The notes: generated from the letters alone by a model not told the origin. Positions 1-12,269 are shown, numbered from the stretch's first letter. The stretch: DNA of 64,000 bases from Orientallactaga sibirica (GCA_036365145.1 JAEOAD010000012.1:44337001-44401000); one strand, 5' to 3'. Translations and numbers: made by a program.

Positions 1-444
1 ATTACTATTTTAGTAAAAGTCTCTAAAATGACAAGTGTCAGAAAACAGATCTACAGAAAGGTGTGAGAACACTCATAAACAACCTTAATTGCCACTGTTA
101 CACTATGAGGGTGCCCGCACCCTTTTATATGTGAGTTCTCATACATCTCGTCCTTTACAACCGTTTAACTTTACTGTGGTTAAAAATAGGGTATTAAGTT
201 TTCTTAAAGTTTTGCCTTATATCTGTTTACCTCCACAAGAAATTCTTTTTTTTTTTAAAGATCACAACTAAGTTCATTGGTATTTTGCCACTTAACACCT
301 ATTAACTACCTATTCTACGAGATTGTTGCCAAAAGCTAAAGAGTTAAATTTTAAACAAAAGCCTTACTATCTATTGAAAAAGAAATATGCTAATTTCTGG
401 ATGTTTTTACTTGGTAAATATGTAAACTTTCCTTTTTAATATAA
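1..444. other. Unassigned AT-rich sequence
   Basis: No repeat family or gene recognised. The only open frame (89-271, 60 codons) has no recognisable domain. Confidence 0.6.
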
Positions 445-643
445 AAATGATATGATTGTAGGCTGGAGAGATAGCTTAGCAGTTAAGGCACTTGCCTGCA
501 AATCCTAAGAATTCATGTTCGAATCACCAGATCCCACGCATAGCCAGACGCAAATGTGATGCAAGCATCAGTGTCACATATGCACACAATGGGGCCCACG
601 TGTCTGGAGCTAGTTTACAGCAGCTGAAAGGCCCTGGCAAGCC

Positions 644-723
<80 letters not shown>

Positions 724-763
724 GCCTCTCTCTCTTTCTCTCTGCCTCTCTCTCTCTCTCTGC

Positions 764-795
<32 letters not shown>

Positions 796-796
796 G

Positions 797-867
<71 letters not shown>

Positions 868-907
868 GCCTCTCTCTCTTTCTCTCTGCCTCTCTCTCTC
901 TCTCTGC

Positions 908-939
<32 letters not shown>

Positions 940-1113
940 GCCTCTCTCTCTCTCTCTTTCTCTCTGCCTCTCTCTCTCTCTCTCTCTCTTTCTCTCTGCC
1001 TCTCTCTCTCTCTCTCTTTCTCTCTGCCTCTTTCTCTCTCTCTCTCTCTCTTTCTCTCTGCCTCTTTCTCTCTCTCTCTCAAAAATAAAAAATAATAATA
1101 AATGATATGATTG
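445..1113 (+). mobile_element. tRNA-type SINE, long form, with a greatly expanded CT tract
   Basis: The head GGCTGGAGAGATAGCTTAGC at 461 is the tRNA-derived promoter region of this genome's commonest SINE. The element lies between two copies of AAATGATATGATTG (445-458 and 1100-1113), a perfect 14-bp target-site duplication, so the inserted unit is 459-1099. Its middle has the extra module of the long-form subfamily (about 560-590), also seen at 30104, 40464 and 58870. The CT-rich stretch normally present near the 3' end has grown to about 430 bp. A short A-rich tail precedes the second duplication. Confidence 0.95.
647..1080. repeat. CT-rich microsatellite inside a SINE
   Basis: Long (CT)n runs are broken periodically by CTTTCTCTCTGCCTCT interruptions, which suggests higher-order duplication of a block of about 25-50 bp rather than simple slippage. 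It yields long pseudo-open frames on both strands (Ser-Leu repeats on plus, Arg-Glu repeats on minus) that are not genes. Confidence 0.98.
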
Positions 1114-2163
1114 CTTCTGTATTATAAAAGCCAAAACTATTGTCATTACATTGTTTTGTTAATCGTCTTAATGTAATGTCAACCTTATAAAGGCAAGAAA
1201 ATGATAAGCTTTAACACTGTTTGCATTTCAAATTTATGTTAAATTTACATTTTTAAATTTGTTCTTCAAATATCTAGTGACTGTTTAGATCTGGGGAGAA
1301 TTTGCTAGCTTTCCAAGTAACTGAGCATCTAGCAACAGCAGAGGGAGCTCAGAGTGTATTCTTTTGACGATTGCTATTACATATTTTAACTTCATTGCTC
1401 AATGGCATGGTTATAACATTAAAAGGCTTATTTTATCAAAACAATTTTCATAAACATAAAACATAAAAAAGTGACAGTTATAATTTATGAACTATGTTGT
1501 ATGGCAATCTAGACAGAGTGAAATAAATTCAAAACCTTCATTGCATATGCATTCATTATATTCTGTTTTGAATATTAAACTTTAACCACTACCACGTATT
1601 TCTATGTCTTGCTTAAATCTACCGTTTGAACTTCAGACTTTTATCTATTTTGTTGCCTGACAGATATCTGCACCAATCACAAAGCAGTGTCCCTGCTCTG
1701 TAAGTACCCCTACCCCCATACTATTCATCATCTCAACTGAGGACAAAAGCATCATTATGCATGAACAAGGGAGACGCCTTGGAGCCATTTTGACTTACCA
1801 CTTTTCTTTGAGAGTTTAGGTTCTATTATTTAGGATTTCTTACCCTCTGCTCTCACCACAACTGTACAAATAGTCTAAGAACAAAAGATGTTGATACAGA
1901 AGTTTTGGAGATCACAGAGGGCTTATGAACATAACTTTTAGGCCCTTGTCTACTTTTAACCAAGAATTAACAAAAAATGAAACAGGCTGAGGATAAATTA
2001 TGAATCATTAAACTTATTTAGAGGAGAATTATGAATCCAGGGAGAAGTCTGGAACAGGCATTTGTATCCACATGGAGGCAGGACATGAGAGCCCAAGCTA
2101 CTCGTGGGAGTGGGGGAAAATATAAAGTGGATTTCCAGGGAGACTGAAAAAGGGCCAGCACTT

Positions 2164-2165
<2 letters not shown>
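1114..2165. other. Unassigned sequence
   Basis: About 1 kb of AT-rich sequence with stops in all frames. I recognise no repeat family, promoter or exon. Confidence 0.55.

Positions 2166-2199
<34 letters not shown>
2166..2199. repeat. (CA)n microsatellite
   Basis: About 17 uninterrupted CA units. The flank at 2080-2105 carries GGACATGAGAGCCCAAGC, which resembles a stretch at 63425-63442 near the other CA repeat. Confidence 0.97.
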
Positions 2200-2201
<2 letters not shown>

Positions 2202-2584
2202 CACACTCATGTGGGAAGTGCAGCAAAGAAGAGTGTAGTAGAGGCCCTTTACATTAGAAAAAAGAAGAAGAAGCAGATAAGAGGTAGTAAAGGACCTCTA
2301 ACTCATCAAACAGCTGCCTCAAGTAGGTCTGTAGGTCTGGAAGAGAGCTGATAGGTTTGCACTCAAGGGAATGGCCCAAAAGAGGTCAGCATACCTAAGT
2401 ATGTCAGATTGGGGAAGAAGTAGAGGGCTTTGTTCCTGAGCAATAAGCCTGGATCAGATGCTGAATCTAAGCAAGCCAAAGCAGGCAGGGTGACCTATCT
2501 TCATTACCTCTCCTTGAGCCTTTTCCTATCTGACTACCTAAAACAAATCAAATCAAATCAAAACAACAAAATCCCTCAGTGTGT

Positions 2585-2689
2585 GATACCCATTCTTCTT
2601 CTCTCCCTCTCTATATCTCTCCCTCCCTCCCTTCCTCCTTTTCTCCCTACCTCTCTTTATTCCTTCCTTTCTTCCTTGCTTCCTTCTTT
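2585..2689. repeat. Polypyrimidine low-complexity tract
   Basis: CT-rich stretch (CCCTCCCTCCCTTCC then TTCCTTCC runs) leading directly into the T-rich end of a minus-strand B1 remnant. It may be partly the expanded tail of that SINE. Confidence 0.8.
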
Positions 2690-2824
2690 CTTTTATTTTC
2701 AAGATAGGGTCTCACTCTAGTCCAGGCTGACTATATAGTCTCTGGGTGTCTTCAAACCAAGGTGATCCTTCTACCTCTGTGTTCCAAGTGCTTGGATTAA
2801 AGGCATGTGTCACCACACACAGCT
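2690..2824 (-). mobile_element. B1-type SINE, minus strand, degraded
   Basis: Reads TAGGGTCTCACTCTAG, CAGGCTGAC and GGATTAAAGGCATGTGTCAC, the complement of the 7SL-derived SINE. The central part around the CTATGTAGTCTC motif is shortened and divergent, so this is an old copy. Confidence 0.9.
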
Positions 2825-3721
2825 CACTCCTTTCTTTAAAACCTTCCAATGGTTCCACATGGTATTCAAAATAAAGGCAAGTATCTTTTCAATATACTGA
2901 TGATCCTTATCTTTATCCCTCCCCACTGATATTCTTTCTAGAAAGCAGTTACTTCAGCCTTCTCTCTTTTCGCCAAGTGTGATACTAATTTAGGGTCTTT
3001 GTACAGATACATTCCATCTCTAGAAAGTATGCCTTGCAACCATCTGCTCTACTAAGTCCATCAGTTCCTTTATTCTTTCCGCCCTCAAATATTTATTACC
3101 CATCAATGAAGTAGTGCCTGGGCAAGCCATATAAAATTACAGTCCCCTTTTTCTCTGTTCTCTTTTATCCTATTTGCTGTTATTTTTTGATACAATGCTC
3201 TCAATATAGTGTATACATTGCTTTTTACTATATTTACCTCTGATTATAAAATTAAAAGGCCAAAGGGTATGAAATTCTTTTAAATCCCTGATGTAGATCA
3301 GGTATGTGGAAAAATTCTGCAACATGGGCACTACATGAAAGGGGTATATGATGGTCATTAGTTCTGATTATTTTTGCAGTGCTATATATTTTTAATACTT
3401 CTCTATAATAGTCATTCTTGTTATCTAACCCCTTGAGGTTTTAACTTAAAGCTCATCTTGATAAGAATTGTTGGTTGTGTGTGTTTGTTTCCAAGTGTAT
3501 AACATAGCATAATTTACTTTGAGTTGGAGGGTGCCAGAGCTTTGTAATAATAACTTTCCATGGAGAAATGTAGCATTACTTGGAAGATTTTATTATAAAA
3601 ATAATGAGCTCATAAAACTTTCTTCCAATTTCTTTAAAATAATAATGCTAACGTATGTAAATTAAATGAAGTCAAAAGTAGATATTTTGGACTAAGAGGT
3701 ATCTGATGGTTATAAGAGCTA
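2825..3721. other. Unassigned sequence
   Basis: No repeat family or coding potential recognised. The 62-codon minus-strand frame at 3170-3358 has no known motif. Confidence 0.55.
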
Positions 3722-3733
3722 AAAAATCACCAA

Positions 3734-3768
<35 letters not shown>

Positions 3769-3927
3769 ATTTTGCAAGGTAGGGTCTCACTCTGGTCCAG
3801 GCTGACCTGGAATTCACTATGTAGTCTCAGGATGGCCTTGAACTCTCGGCGATCCTCCTACCTCTGCCTCCCGAGTGCTGGGATTAAAGGCGTGCGCCAC
3901 CACGCCCGGCTAAAAATCACCAATCTT
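3722..3927 (-). mobile_element. B1-type SINE, minus strand, young
   Basis: The element 3738-3911 runs from a long poly(T) to CACCACGCCCGGC, close to the consensus. It is flanked by a perfect 16-bp duplication AAAAATCACCAATCTT (3722-3737 and 3912-3927). The long T run and exact flanks point to a recent insertion. Confidence 0.97.
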
Positions 3928-4424
3928 AACTGTTTCTTTAAATTAATGAATATAGTTGGTATGGATTAAAGCAATTCTTTTTACTTTATAGACAACAATG
4001 AAACATAATCAAATCTGATCTCTTTTCAATACAAATGAATAGTTTTCCACCAAAAAATTTAAAAACCACTATCAAATTACTATCTGTGGTCCTTTCTAGA
4101 GTATCCCACTCAGGTACAAACTCATGAACCTTTGTCTTTAGTTCTCTTTATGTACACTATATGTTGTGAGGACAAGGCCATCAACTACTCCTCAAAATAT
4201 CTGCTGCTCTGACAGCCTCTGTGACACTTGAGAGTTAAGTGTGGCATGTCACCGTGCCCTATAACTGTTGTTAGCTAATAAGCTAACAGACATGTACTAT
4301 ATCTGACTGAGGGGCCACAGAACCTTTAGCACCCTTTGTATTCTCCCCATGTAGCTGTGCCCATATTATTTTGTAAGTCATTGCTAAATTTTAAGGAAGC
4401 ATCTACATACAAGAATGGTTGTTG
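3928..4424. other. Unassigned sequence
   Basis: No recognisable element between two SINEs. Confidence 0.55.
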
Positions 4425-4612
4425 GGTTGGAGAGGTGGCTTAGCCATTAAGGTGTTTGCCTATGAAGCCTAAGGACCCAAGTTCTATTCCCCAATACCCA
4501 CAAAAGCCAGGTGTACATGGTGGCACATGTGTCTGGAGTTCATTTGCAGTGGTTAGAGGCCTTGCCATGCCCCTTCTTTCTCTCTCTTTCATTAGTTAAT
4601 TAATTATTAATA
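4425..4612 (+). mobile_element. tRNA-type SINE, plus strand
   Basis: Has the head GTTGGAGAGGTGGCTTAGCC, the box-B-like AGTTCTATTCCCCAATACCC, a short CT tract and an A-rich tail. Flanks AAGAATGGTTGT and AAAAATGGCTTT look like a decayed target-site duplication. Confidence 0.93.
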
Positions 4613-5550
4613 AAAATGGCTTTGTGCAGGAATCTGCACTGCCATATGGAAATCTGCCGCAGAGACCTACATAGCCAAGAAGTATGTTATTTGGTCTACA
4701 ACCATTGAAACAAAGACTGTGGTACTTGTGATAAGATTCTATCATAACATATTGTTAGTAAACTGCAAATACAGACATCTCTTAAATAGGTGCCTTACCT
4801 TAGGCCCCTACTGAGGCAGAATTGTAGTTCTATGTTCCCTCTGAAATATTTGCATTATTTCCCAGAAAGATGACAACATTGAATGGTAAATATCAGTTGC
4901 ATATCAGTCTTCCTCTTACAATGCAACTCTCAAAGGACAAGGAACATTTTCATCCTTCAAGTTTCAGAGTGTCCAGGGTACTGTAAATCTGAATATTGAC
5001 TACTTTATTAATACATGAAGCAATGGCCTCAGAAAGTGTATATATCTTTCAGTCATGCCCTGGAGTCTTAGAAGCTCCAGGATGGCAGGTGAGCAGGGAG
5101 AGCCAATGGTAACTAAAGCTCCAGCCAACTCCCAGGCTCTGATATCCACACAGTTCTTGGTTCCCAGGTGTTACCTGCCCCAGCTCTATGGTTTTCTTTT
5201 AACATCAGGTGCAGATCTCCTACACCAAGACAAATCAGGTCCTGATTTCTTCTGCATGGACTAGGGACCAAGGCAGAGAAGCTAATCACAGGTCTGGAAG
5301 CAGCTCAATAAAGGAACCTGCACTCCTGAGGACCAATCCAAGTAAAGGGGAGGGAGTTGGACTGACATTCAAAGGTAATGTCCCCTGTCACAATCTAACT
5401 CACCCCCGAGGGACCTATCCTATGTCCAAGGGAGCTGTTTCCCTGTCCATAAACTTTCACTTCTGCCTTGCTGCACCTGTCTTTCCATGGGTGGGAGAGA
5501 AATCCTCTAGCCAGCCATACCTTTTAGTAGGTCTTCCTTTTTAAAATTGT
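4613..5550. other. Unassigned sequence with a less AT-rich block at 5050-5530
   Basis: The block at 5050-5530 contains CCAATC (5333) and AATAAA (5307-5312) and two overlapping open frames of 69 and 111 codons with no known domain. It could be an old LTR or other repeat remnant, but no ends or duplications were found. Confidence 0.35.
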
Positions 5551-5723
5551 AGTCTTCAAACCAGATGTGGTGGCACATGCCTGCAATCCCAGCACTCAGG
5601 AGCAGAGGTAGGAAGATTTCTGTGAGTTCAAGGCCACCCTGAAACTACATAGTGAATTCCTGGTCAGCCTGGGCTAGAGTGAAACCCTACCTAAAAAAAA
5701 AAAAAAAAAAAAAGAAGTCTTCA
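5551..5723 (+). mobile_element. B1-type SINE, plus strand
   Basis: The core 5559-5700 carries GGTGGCACATGCCTGCAATC and TCAGCCTGGGCTAGAGTGA, then poly(A). AGTCTTCA is repeated at 5551-5558 and 5716-5723 as a short target-site duplication. Confidence 0.94.
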
Positions 5724-6042
5724 GACCTTAGCAACCTACACAATGTTTCTCCTGACTTTTCTTTTACAGTCCTCATCCACACCAAATTCTAGTTCACATA
5801 ACACCACCAGCCAACAGTAGTGAAAAGACATCCTACATGATAAGTATCTGCAATAACATATGGTCTTTTTAGACTCTCATTACACATGAGGAGGGAAGTT
5901 CAAAAGTTTATCTTGTCAATTTCAAGAAAATTCATCATTTAATATTGAACATAAAATAATGTAGTAGGCAATTAACTAATAATATTTTGATAATATTCTC
6001 ATTTAGAGATATGTAAAAGATGTTCAAATTTATATTGGAACA
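5724..6042. other. Unassigned sequence
   Basis: AT-rich filler between a B1 and a solo LTR. Nothing recognised. Confidence 0.55.
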
Positions 6043-6561
6043 CAGAATGTTAGGTCTGGTCAGGCTCCCAAAAGGGAGTCACCAAGGCTGCAGAATGGTG
6101 ACAGAGACATAAGGAAGTGGATTATTCATATTCCTCAAGAAACTGCCCAGACATTATTCCTTCCTTGCCTAACAATGCCCCCCACGGTCATGGTTTCCTA
6201 GCCCCTTATCTTGTAAGTCACCTGGTCACTGTTCTTGTCTCATTCCCTGGCTATATTAGATCTTCCCTAAAGGAACTTTTTTATTCATTTATTATTTATA
6301 TTACTTATTAAGATTATTTATTTATATTATTATTTTATTTTATTCATATTATTTATTATTTTTTTATTCAACTTAACAGTTATTTTCCCTTCCTCACCTT
6401 CCCCCAACTAAAGAAGCCCTATACACCCGAAAACCTCAGGTGGGCTATGCTCCGCTTTTGAGAGTCATCCCTGGCAGCTCAATCTTTTCCTGAATAAAAG
6501 CGTTCATCTTTGCCTCAAAGTGGTTTGTATGGTCGTGGTCACTCCCAAACCTTACACAGAA
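6043..6561 (+). mobile_element. Solo LTR of an endogenous retrovirus
   Basis: The element 6048-6556 (509 bp) begins TGTTAGGTCTGG and ends CAAACCTTACA, so it has TG...CA ends. It is flanked by CAGAA on both sides (6043-6047 and 6557-6561), a 5-bp target-site duplication. AATAAA at 6493-6498 sits 58 bp from the 3' end, as expected of a plus-strand LTR. No internal viral genes are present, so it is a solo LTR left by recombination. An AT-rich stretch at about 6275-6375 lies inside it and may be later expansion or insertion. Family not assigned; the Pro/Ser-rich GC segments look gammaretrovirus-like. Confidence 0.8.
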
Positions 6562-7071
6562 CAGTTAGTGTAGTAAAACACAGCTTTCAGAAGGTCAGTT
6601 CTTATTGAATACAAGGGAACTGTAATAAAATTGCATTGCTCCTTTACTTGTAGGGGTTAATTAGTTGAATCTGCAGCATGGCTTAGTAATTTTCATGCAC
6701 GTTACACAGTTTAGGCATGCACAATACAAAAAATTACCCAATATTGGAACTTTGTCAACAAAGAAAAACACGATCAAATTTGGTCATGCCTACCTCTTTC
6801 TCCTAAAAGTAATATATTTTTTTCTCAAAACCTAGTCTCATAACTATGATTTTTTTTTTTTTTTGTATATTTGGAAACAAAGTGTTGAGAACAAAAAAGA
6901 AAAAAAAATGTAGGAAGAAACAGAGCTAGTTATTAAACACATTACACAATAGCTACTACTAAATAGATGCTTCCAGGATATTATAAATCTCTGACTTTAT
7001 AAAAAATAGAGGTATAAGACCTAAGGAGTATGTAGTAAGGAGATACCATCTATAGTTTTGATCTTAAAATT
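6562..7071. other. Unassigned sequence
   Basis: AT-rich with a short T run at 6849-6864. No element recognised. Confidence 0.5.
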
Positions 7072-7415
7072 TCCATAAAGACTCATGTGTTAAAGGCTTG
7101 GTTTCCAAACCATGTGTATAGGGAAATAGTGGAATTGCTGAGATAGGGGCTTGTGGTGGGGGCCACTTTGTGTGTTGTGTTTGGAACATTATTGGCATTA
7201 CAGCCCCTTGCTCTCCTTTTTTCTTTCCTTTCTCTCTTTCTTTCCAGACACTTTAAGGGATATAGACCTCTTTAATGATAAACTTCCCTTTGATATTTTA
7301 TGTTACCATGTACCCAAAGCAGGATCATGGGATGACACCTCTGAAACCTTGGGCCAAAATAAATCTTTCCTCTTTATATCAATTATTTGCTTTCACAAGT
7401 TATCAGTAATATGTA
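7072..7415 (+). mobile_element. MaLR/ERVL-like LTR remnant (tentative)
   Basis: The layout ACTCATGTGTTAAAGGCTTG ... CTCTGAAACCTTGGGCC AAAATAAATCTTTCC TCTTTATAT ... resembles the 3' half of mammalian MaLR LTRs, where a CTCTGAAAC-type stretch precedes the poly(A) signal. Ends and target duplication are not clear, so boundaries are approximate. Confidence 0.45.
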
Positions 7416-8265
7416 GAATTCCAATGATCTAGACCATTCCATAACAATAGATAACATAGCTCAACACCTTTTCATTACTTTTTATTTCCCCCTTTTCCAA
7501 GTGTCTGCTGTTCCTGGTGAAACACATTTTATTTGAATGCATTATTTCAACCAGAAAAGTACTTTTAGAGCTTCTTTATTCAAAGGACAGTATTTATAGG
7601 AGGTACACCTTCAAAGATGGCATACTTTCTAACCTACTTGCATTTGAAAGAATTGATATTTAAGTTTGCCTAACTAATATATACATATAATTTTCAATTT
7701 GCATGAATTCAAAAAATTTAAACTGGAAGAGAATGATCCTATATGTCTATATTATGCAGTAAACTTTCCAGCGTTTCTATTATACTAGAATAAGGCTATA
7801 GTGTAAATGATCCAAGCTTATTTCTATTAACTATTGAAATGGGTTCTGAGCTTTAATTCTATAAAAGTAATAATTTCTATTATTTTGAATCTAGTAAACT
7901 TCAGTTTAATTTCATATCATTGCTGTAATAAAGATTTGATGTTTCTACTCTATTTTGCTTGAGTTATATCACCAATATTCAGTTGTTTTTTTAAAAAATT
8001 CAGTCATTTGTAAATTTTATACCTCATTTTTTTTCTGAAGAAAAGATTCATTCTATACAATATGAAAATTTTAAGTAGTGACTAAAATTTCTTTGAGGCG
8101 ATTCATAAAGGTGATTCTTTATTACATATTATTTTAGATATCTTTCAGTATGAGTGAATAAAGGGAAAATAGCAAGAGATATATTTTAAAAAGTAAAATT
8201 GGTTTTCCTGAGTATTATGTTAATCTTTGCTACGGAGGTACAAGCTAATGTCTTTTCACCTCAGG
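7416..8265. other. Unassigned AT-rich sequence
   Basis: Very AT-rich, no open frame of note, no repeat recognised. Confidence 0.55.
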
Positions 8266-8590
8266 TAGAGGACAGACTAAAGACCAAACTTCAATAACAA
8301 AATCCAGCTTGATGAACTAATGAGTTTATTTTGATTACTTATAGTGTACAGGGGAGTGGTTCCTTACAGGAGCATGGAGAAGTCAAAAGTATCTGCATTA
8401 CTAGGAAGCCCACCTCAGCATGGGTAGAGACTCACAAAAGCCACATCCCTGAAGCACACTGCATGACTTGTAGGCAGCTAAACTCCCTACAGAAATTGTT
8501 TATTCCCCTATCCATGAAGAAGGGACTATTCAAACCCAAAGAACTCCGCCCCTCATCCCTGCAGAACATTGGGTTACAATTTCACTGTTA
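8266..8590. repeat. Interspersed repeat, family unassigned, related to 47850-48190
   Basis: Shares with 47850-48190 the order: AGGAGCATGGA, then AGCCCACCTCAGCATGGGTA, then GACTCACAAAAG, then CACACTGCATGACTTG. Two divergent copies 40 kb apart show a dispersed family. An 86-codon frame across it is not conserved in the other copy. Possibly an LTR or a non-autonomous DNA element. Confidence 0.5.
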
Positions 8591-11500
8591 GAATTCATAA
8601 TTCCCCCCTCATTTATAAACTATTCCAGAACTATTTGTATTTTAGTTTAGTTAGCATTTTAATACCTTCATTCTTTAAGCATGTATCAAGTGATACTGAC
8701 AGTAATTATGATGCATGCATTTCAAGAAAGAGTTATTAATTTAGGATTAGAACTTGTTTTACTTTTTACAAATCCAGTCAGTTATGATATATATTCAATA
8801 AGTAACTTTAAAATCATTCTAAATCTATTCAAAATTTAGGGAAATAATCAAAGACATATAATTTCAATATTGTGAACAGATCATCCCATAAAGAATTAGT
8901 TGCAAAATCAGACATTGGGCTTTAAAGTTAAAACAAAATGACTGGCTATTAAGTTATATCATGAAATTAGATAAGTCAATGAGGAAAGAAATATACAGAT
9001 GTCATATATAATCCGTATTTTATATCTGTTTTATAGAAAATAGACACACTATATTTATAAATGTAAATATAGGTGAAAGAATTTAGAAACATTTTTAGAA
9101 AATGAAAGAATAGACAGATAGTAGTAGCAATACAAGATCAGCTTCTTACCATATCCCAAGTTTCTAAGAGGGAAAGAAGAAATATCTTGAGTACTTGGGG
9201 GAAAACATTGAACATTCTCAAGTATTCCTTTTCCTCTTTTTGTTTCTGAACCCTGTATGTACATTGAGAACTCAATATTCCCCTTTGTATTGTCGATATG
9301 GTAGAAGTGATGACCGCACCCAAGAGGCATGGATGTTCATGAGAGTTAATGACTGTATCTGCGATATTTCAAATACTATTGTAAGGTACAAGTTTGACAC
9401 AGAGCTGGGAGAAGAACAAAGGAAAGGGCTCAACAACACGACACAGTGGGGTATAGTTGGGGTTAAGCACCTGTGGAGGGAATTTGTAGTAGAGGATTCA
9501 GAACCTATTTACCATTCACAGACTGGGGTAGTGAAAGGACCCTAAGGAGGAAGGACGTGGGGTGGTGGGGAAAGTTTGTAGTTAGCCAATCCCATTAGAG
9601 AAGGATATGGGATGGCTGTCATTTGTGCCATTAGGATGAAAACAACTAAAACTAGAAAGTTTCAGTTGAGAGAAAGAGAGAAAAAAAAAAAAAAAACTAG
9701 CTATTTCAGCTCTGGGAATTTTTCCATTGCAAGACGGCAACTCCTAAGAATGAACAAGTATAAGCCATATATCACATTCCAGCCATTATTACTCTCAAAT
9801 TCTTGCACTTGGCTTGTATTTGGGAGAAAATTTTGCTTTGAACTCAACTAAATTGAAAGGACACTATTTATTGTTCCCATAAAACAACCATTTTATATGA
9901 CCATAATACACAAATATTTCTTAGAAAAAGTGGAAATATATTTCCTTTAAATATGTACAACAAACAGTGCTGAGAATACCTTGAAGGTATTCTCACAAGG
10001 ACAAAACACCCCACTGTGTAAGGAGTTAGCAATTTGATTATGAAATAGCACATTAAAAATCTCTGAAGATACTTTGGCATTTTCAGCTAAATTTGTTGCT
10101 TGGGATTTTTTTTTTTTTTCATCTATTCTTTCCTGGCACAGAGTTAAGTCTTCAGTGCAAGAATACCCCATGCTCCCATGACTGAGCAATGACTGGTGTA
10201 AGTAGGACTGTATATAAAATTAATTTTATCCATAAACACTATATTATGTAGTCTGTCTAATCCCTGGTTTCTAAAAAATGGAAAGAGAAAAAAACAGATA
10301 AGTATTTTTTTGGTATTGTGAATTTCATTAAAGCCATAAAACATTTTTAATAGTTGAGAAAAGCTAGAGTAAAAGTTATAACATGGATATATACTGAGAT
10401 ACCAAGGAAAGTTCAATAATTGAACTGAATGAGAACTCATTGCTCTTCTAGAAATTTGGAGCAAAACCTTGAGAGTAAATATGATTCTGAGGCTATGTAA
10501 AGGGCTACATAAGAAATAGTAACAGCAAAGCCACAGGTCAGATTCATTAATGTCAACTCCTTTACTGCAGCAAGGGCAGAGAATAGAGGGTCATGTTAGA
10601 AGACTGTGTGTAGTTTGAATATTTCTCCCCATCACGTCTTCTTCTATAGTGAAGCTTACATTTCATAATACAAATTCCTATGTTTCTCAAACAGATTAGA
10701 AGGGCCCAACTCTCCTCAAGAGTGCCTGTCTAAAGACTAATCGTTTGCGGGACAGAGCTCAGCAAAGAAGATTGTAAATTTCACATTACATCTTTATATA
10801 CTCACCATTCATATATATTTTTTACCTTTAACTGGAGCTTTCAGGACTGAACAAGTCAGCTGCTTGATTGACAGCTATTAGACACTTCCACCTATCCCTG
10901 TCTACAGTGCCTCATGCCCTTTGTCTCTCCCCCATCTTGCTGATGTCCAAGACCTCCTCACCTATAACAGCTACAGCTAGCAGCCCTAGCATCTCTGCAC
11001 ATACGGGTGTGACTAAGCAAAATCTTTGGATTTAGTGGAAAGGAGGCTGTGGATATGTGGGACTGGCTATACAAACAGCCCCCCTCATACTTCCCTCAGT
11101 AGGTCTGGAAGACCTCTCTCATTTTCTGTCCCACTCCTTGTGCAGCAACTCTAGGCCCCATTACAAGGCCACCCAAGAAGTTATTGTAGATTTGTAGTGT
11201 TATAGTGTTATATGAGGAGTAGGATGAACTTCTAACATGAAGAAGAAACAGTTCTTTTAAGTGCTAGCCCCAAGGCACACTAAGCGAGGAGAAAGCAACT
11301 GATGGTTCCATAGCTAAAAAGGGAACCACAGCCTGCAGAAAGCTGAGACTAAGAAGGCCTGCAGACAAGCTCAGAAGGTAAAAGCTGTGAGTAAAGCTAT
11401 GGTGTCACCTCAAGAAGGCTTCAGATTGCTTTATGAGCTGAGTAGTCATCAGTAGAGGTGATAATGCTACTGGTATCCAAAGCCCAGAGCTATAATACTA

Positions 11501-12086
11501 AGAGTTGAGGCCCTTGGTACTCAAAATGAAGTTGCATGTTTGCCTATGCATTATTTTTATTTGCTTGATAGCATCCTTGTACAAAAGTATAATTAAAAGA
11601 ATTACCTAAAGTAACACACAGAATGTTATTTTGCCCATCTTGTTAAGTTTTTCTCTGTCATCCAAGATGAATTTATGATCTCACATTTTTTTTCATGGAA
11701 CTCAGACTTCATGGACCTACCATCACATGGACCTCACACATTTGCAAAGCGATTTTATTTAGAAAGTTGCCATTCTCTGTAAAATAGCACAGGAAAGATC
11801 TGCCTACTGTTCTCCCTGACTCATTGCCTCTTAGTTTCCCTTCCTCTATGTGCCTCAGCTACATTGGAAATTTCTTTATTCTGCTTGCATTTGATCCATC
11901 ATGACAAAAGGCCTTTGTCTAAACTGTTGACTATATTTGCTTATTATTGTATCTTCAGAGCACATTAAAATAATCAGAACACATTAAGTATACATTGTGC
12001 ACTTTCTGACTACTAATATGGTATCAAAGAAATGAACATTCCTCTCACAGACAATTCAATCAATGACTTGGATATCAAGTCTAATC
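8591..12086. other. Long unassigned stretch
   Basis: About 3.5 kb in which I recognise no SINE, L1 or LTR and no gene. Open frames reach 116 codons (9195-9545, plus) but show no domain, and overlapping frames run on the minus strand. A (A)n run lies at about 9681-9696. Its freedom from young repeats is unusual for this window. Around 10620, TGTGTAGTTTGAATATTTCTCC resembles the start of a MaLR LTR, but the rest does not follow. Confidence 0.5.
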
Positions 12087-12269
12087 AAAACTCAATTTGA
12101 AGACGGGTGTGGTGGCTCACGCCTTTAATCCCAACACTCGGGAGGCAGAGGTAGGAGGATCACCATGAATTCGAGGCCACCCTGACATTACATAGTGAAT
12201 TCCAGGTCAGCCTGGGCTAAAGTGAGACCCTACCTCAGAAAAAAAAAAAAAAAAAAAAAACTCAATTTG
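12087..12269 (+). mobile_element. B1-type SINE, first of two at one target
   Basis: The element 12100-12256 carries GGTGGCTCACGCCTTTAATC through CCTACCTCAG and poly(A). It is bounded by AAAACTCAATTTG at 12087-12099 and 12257-12269, a perfect 13-bp duplication. The second copy of that duplication is also the left flank of the next SINE. Confidence 0.96.

Noticed and set aside
461..540. tRNA gene suggested by the SINE head and its A- and B-box-like motifs
   Set aside because: It is the tRNA-derived promoter of a SINE, repeated many times in the window, and does not continue into a tRNA acceptor stem.
492..1146. Long open frames of 155-198 codons on both strands
   Set aside because: They are translations of a CT/GA microsatellite (Ser-Leu or Arg-Glu repeats) within a SINE.
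9195..9545. 116-codon frame in a SINE-free region, considered as an exon
   Set aside because: No domain, no convincing splice sites or partner exons, and overlapping frames on the other strand. Left as unassigned.
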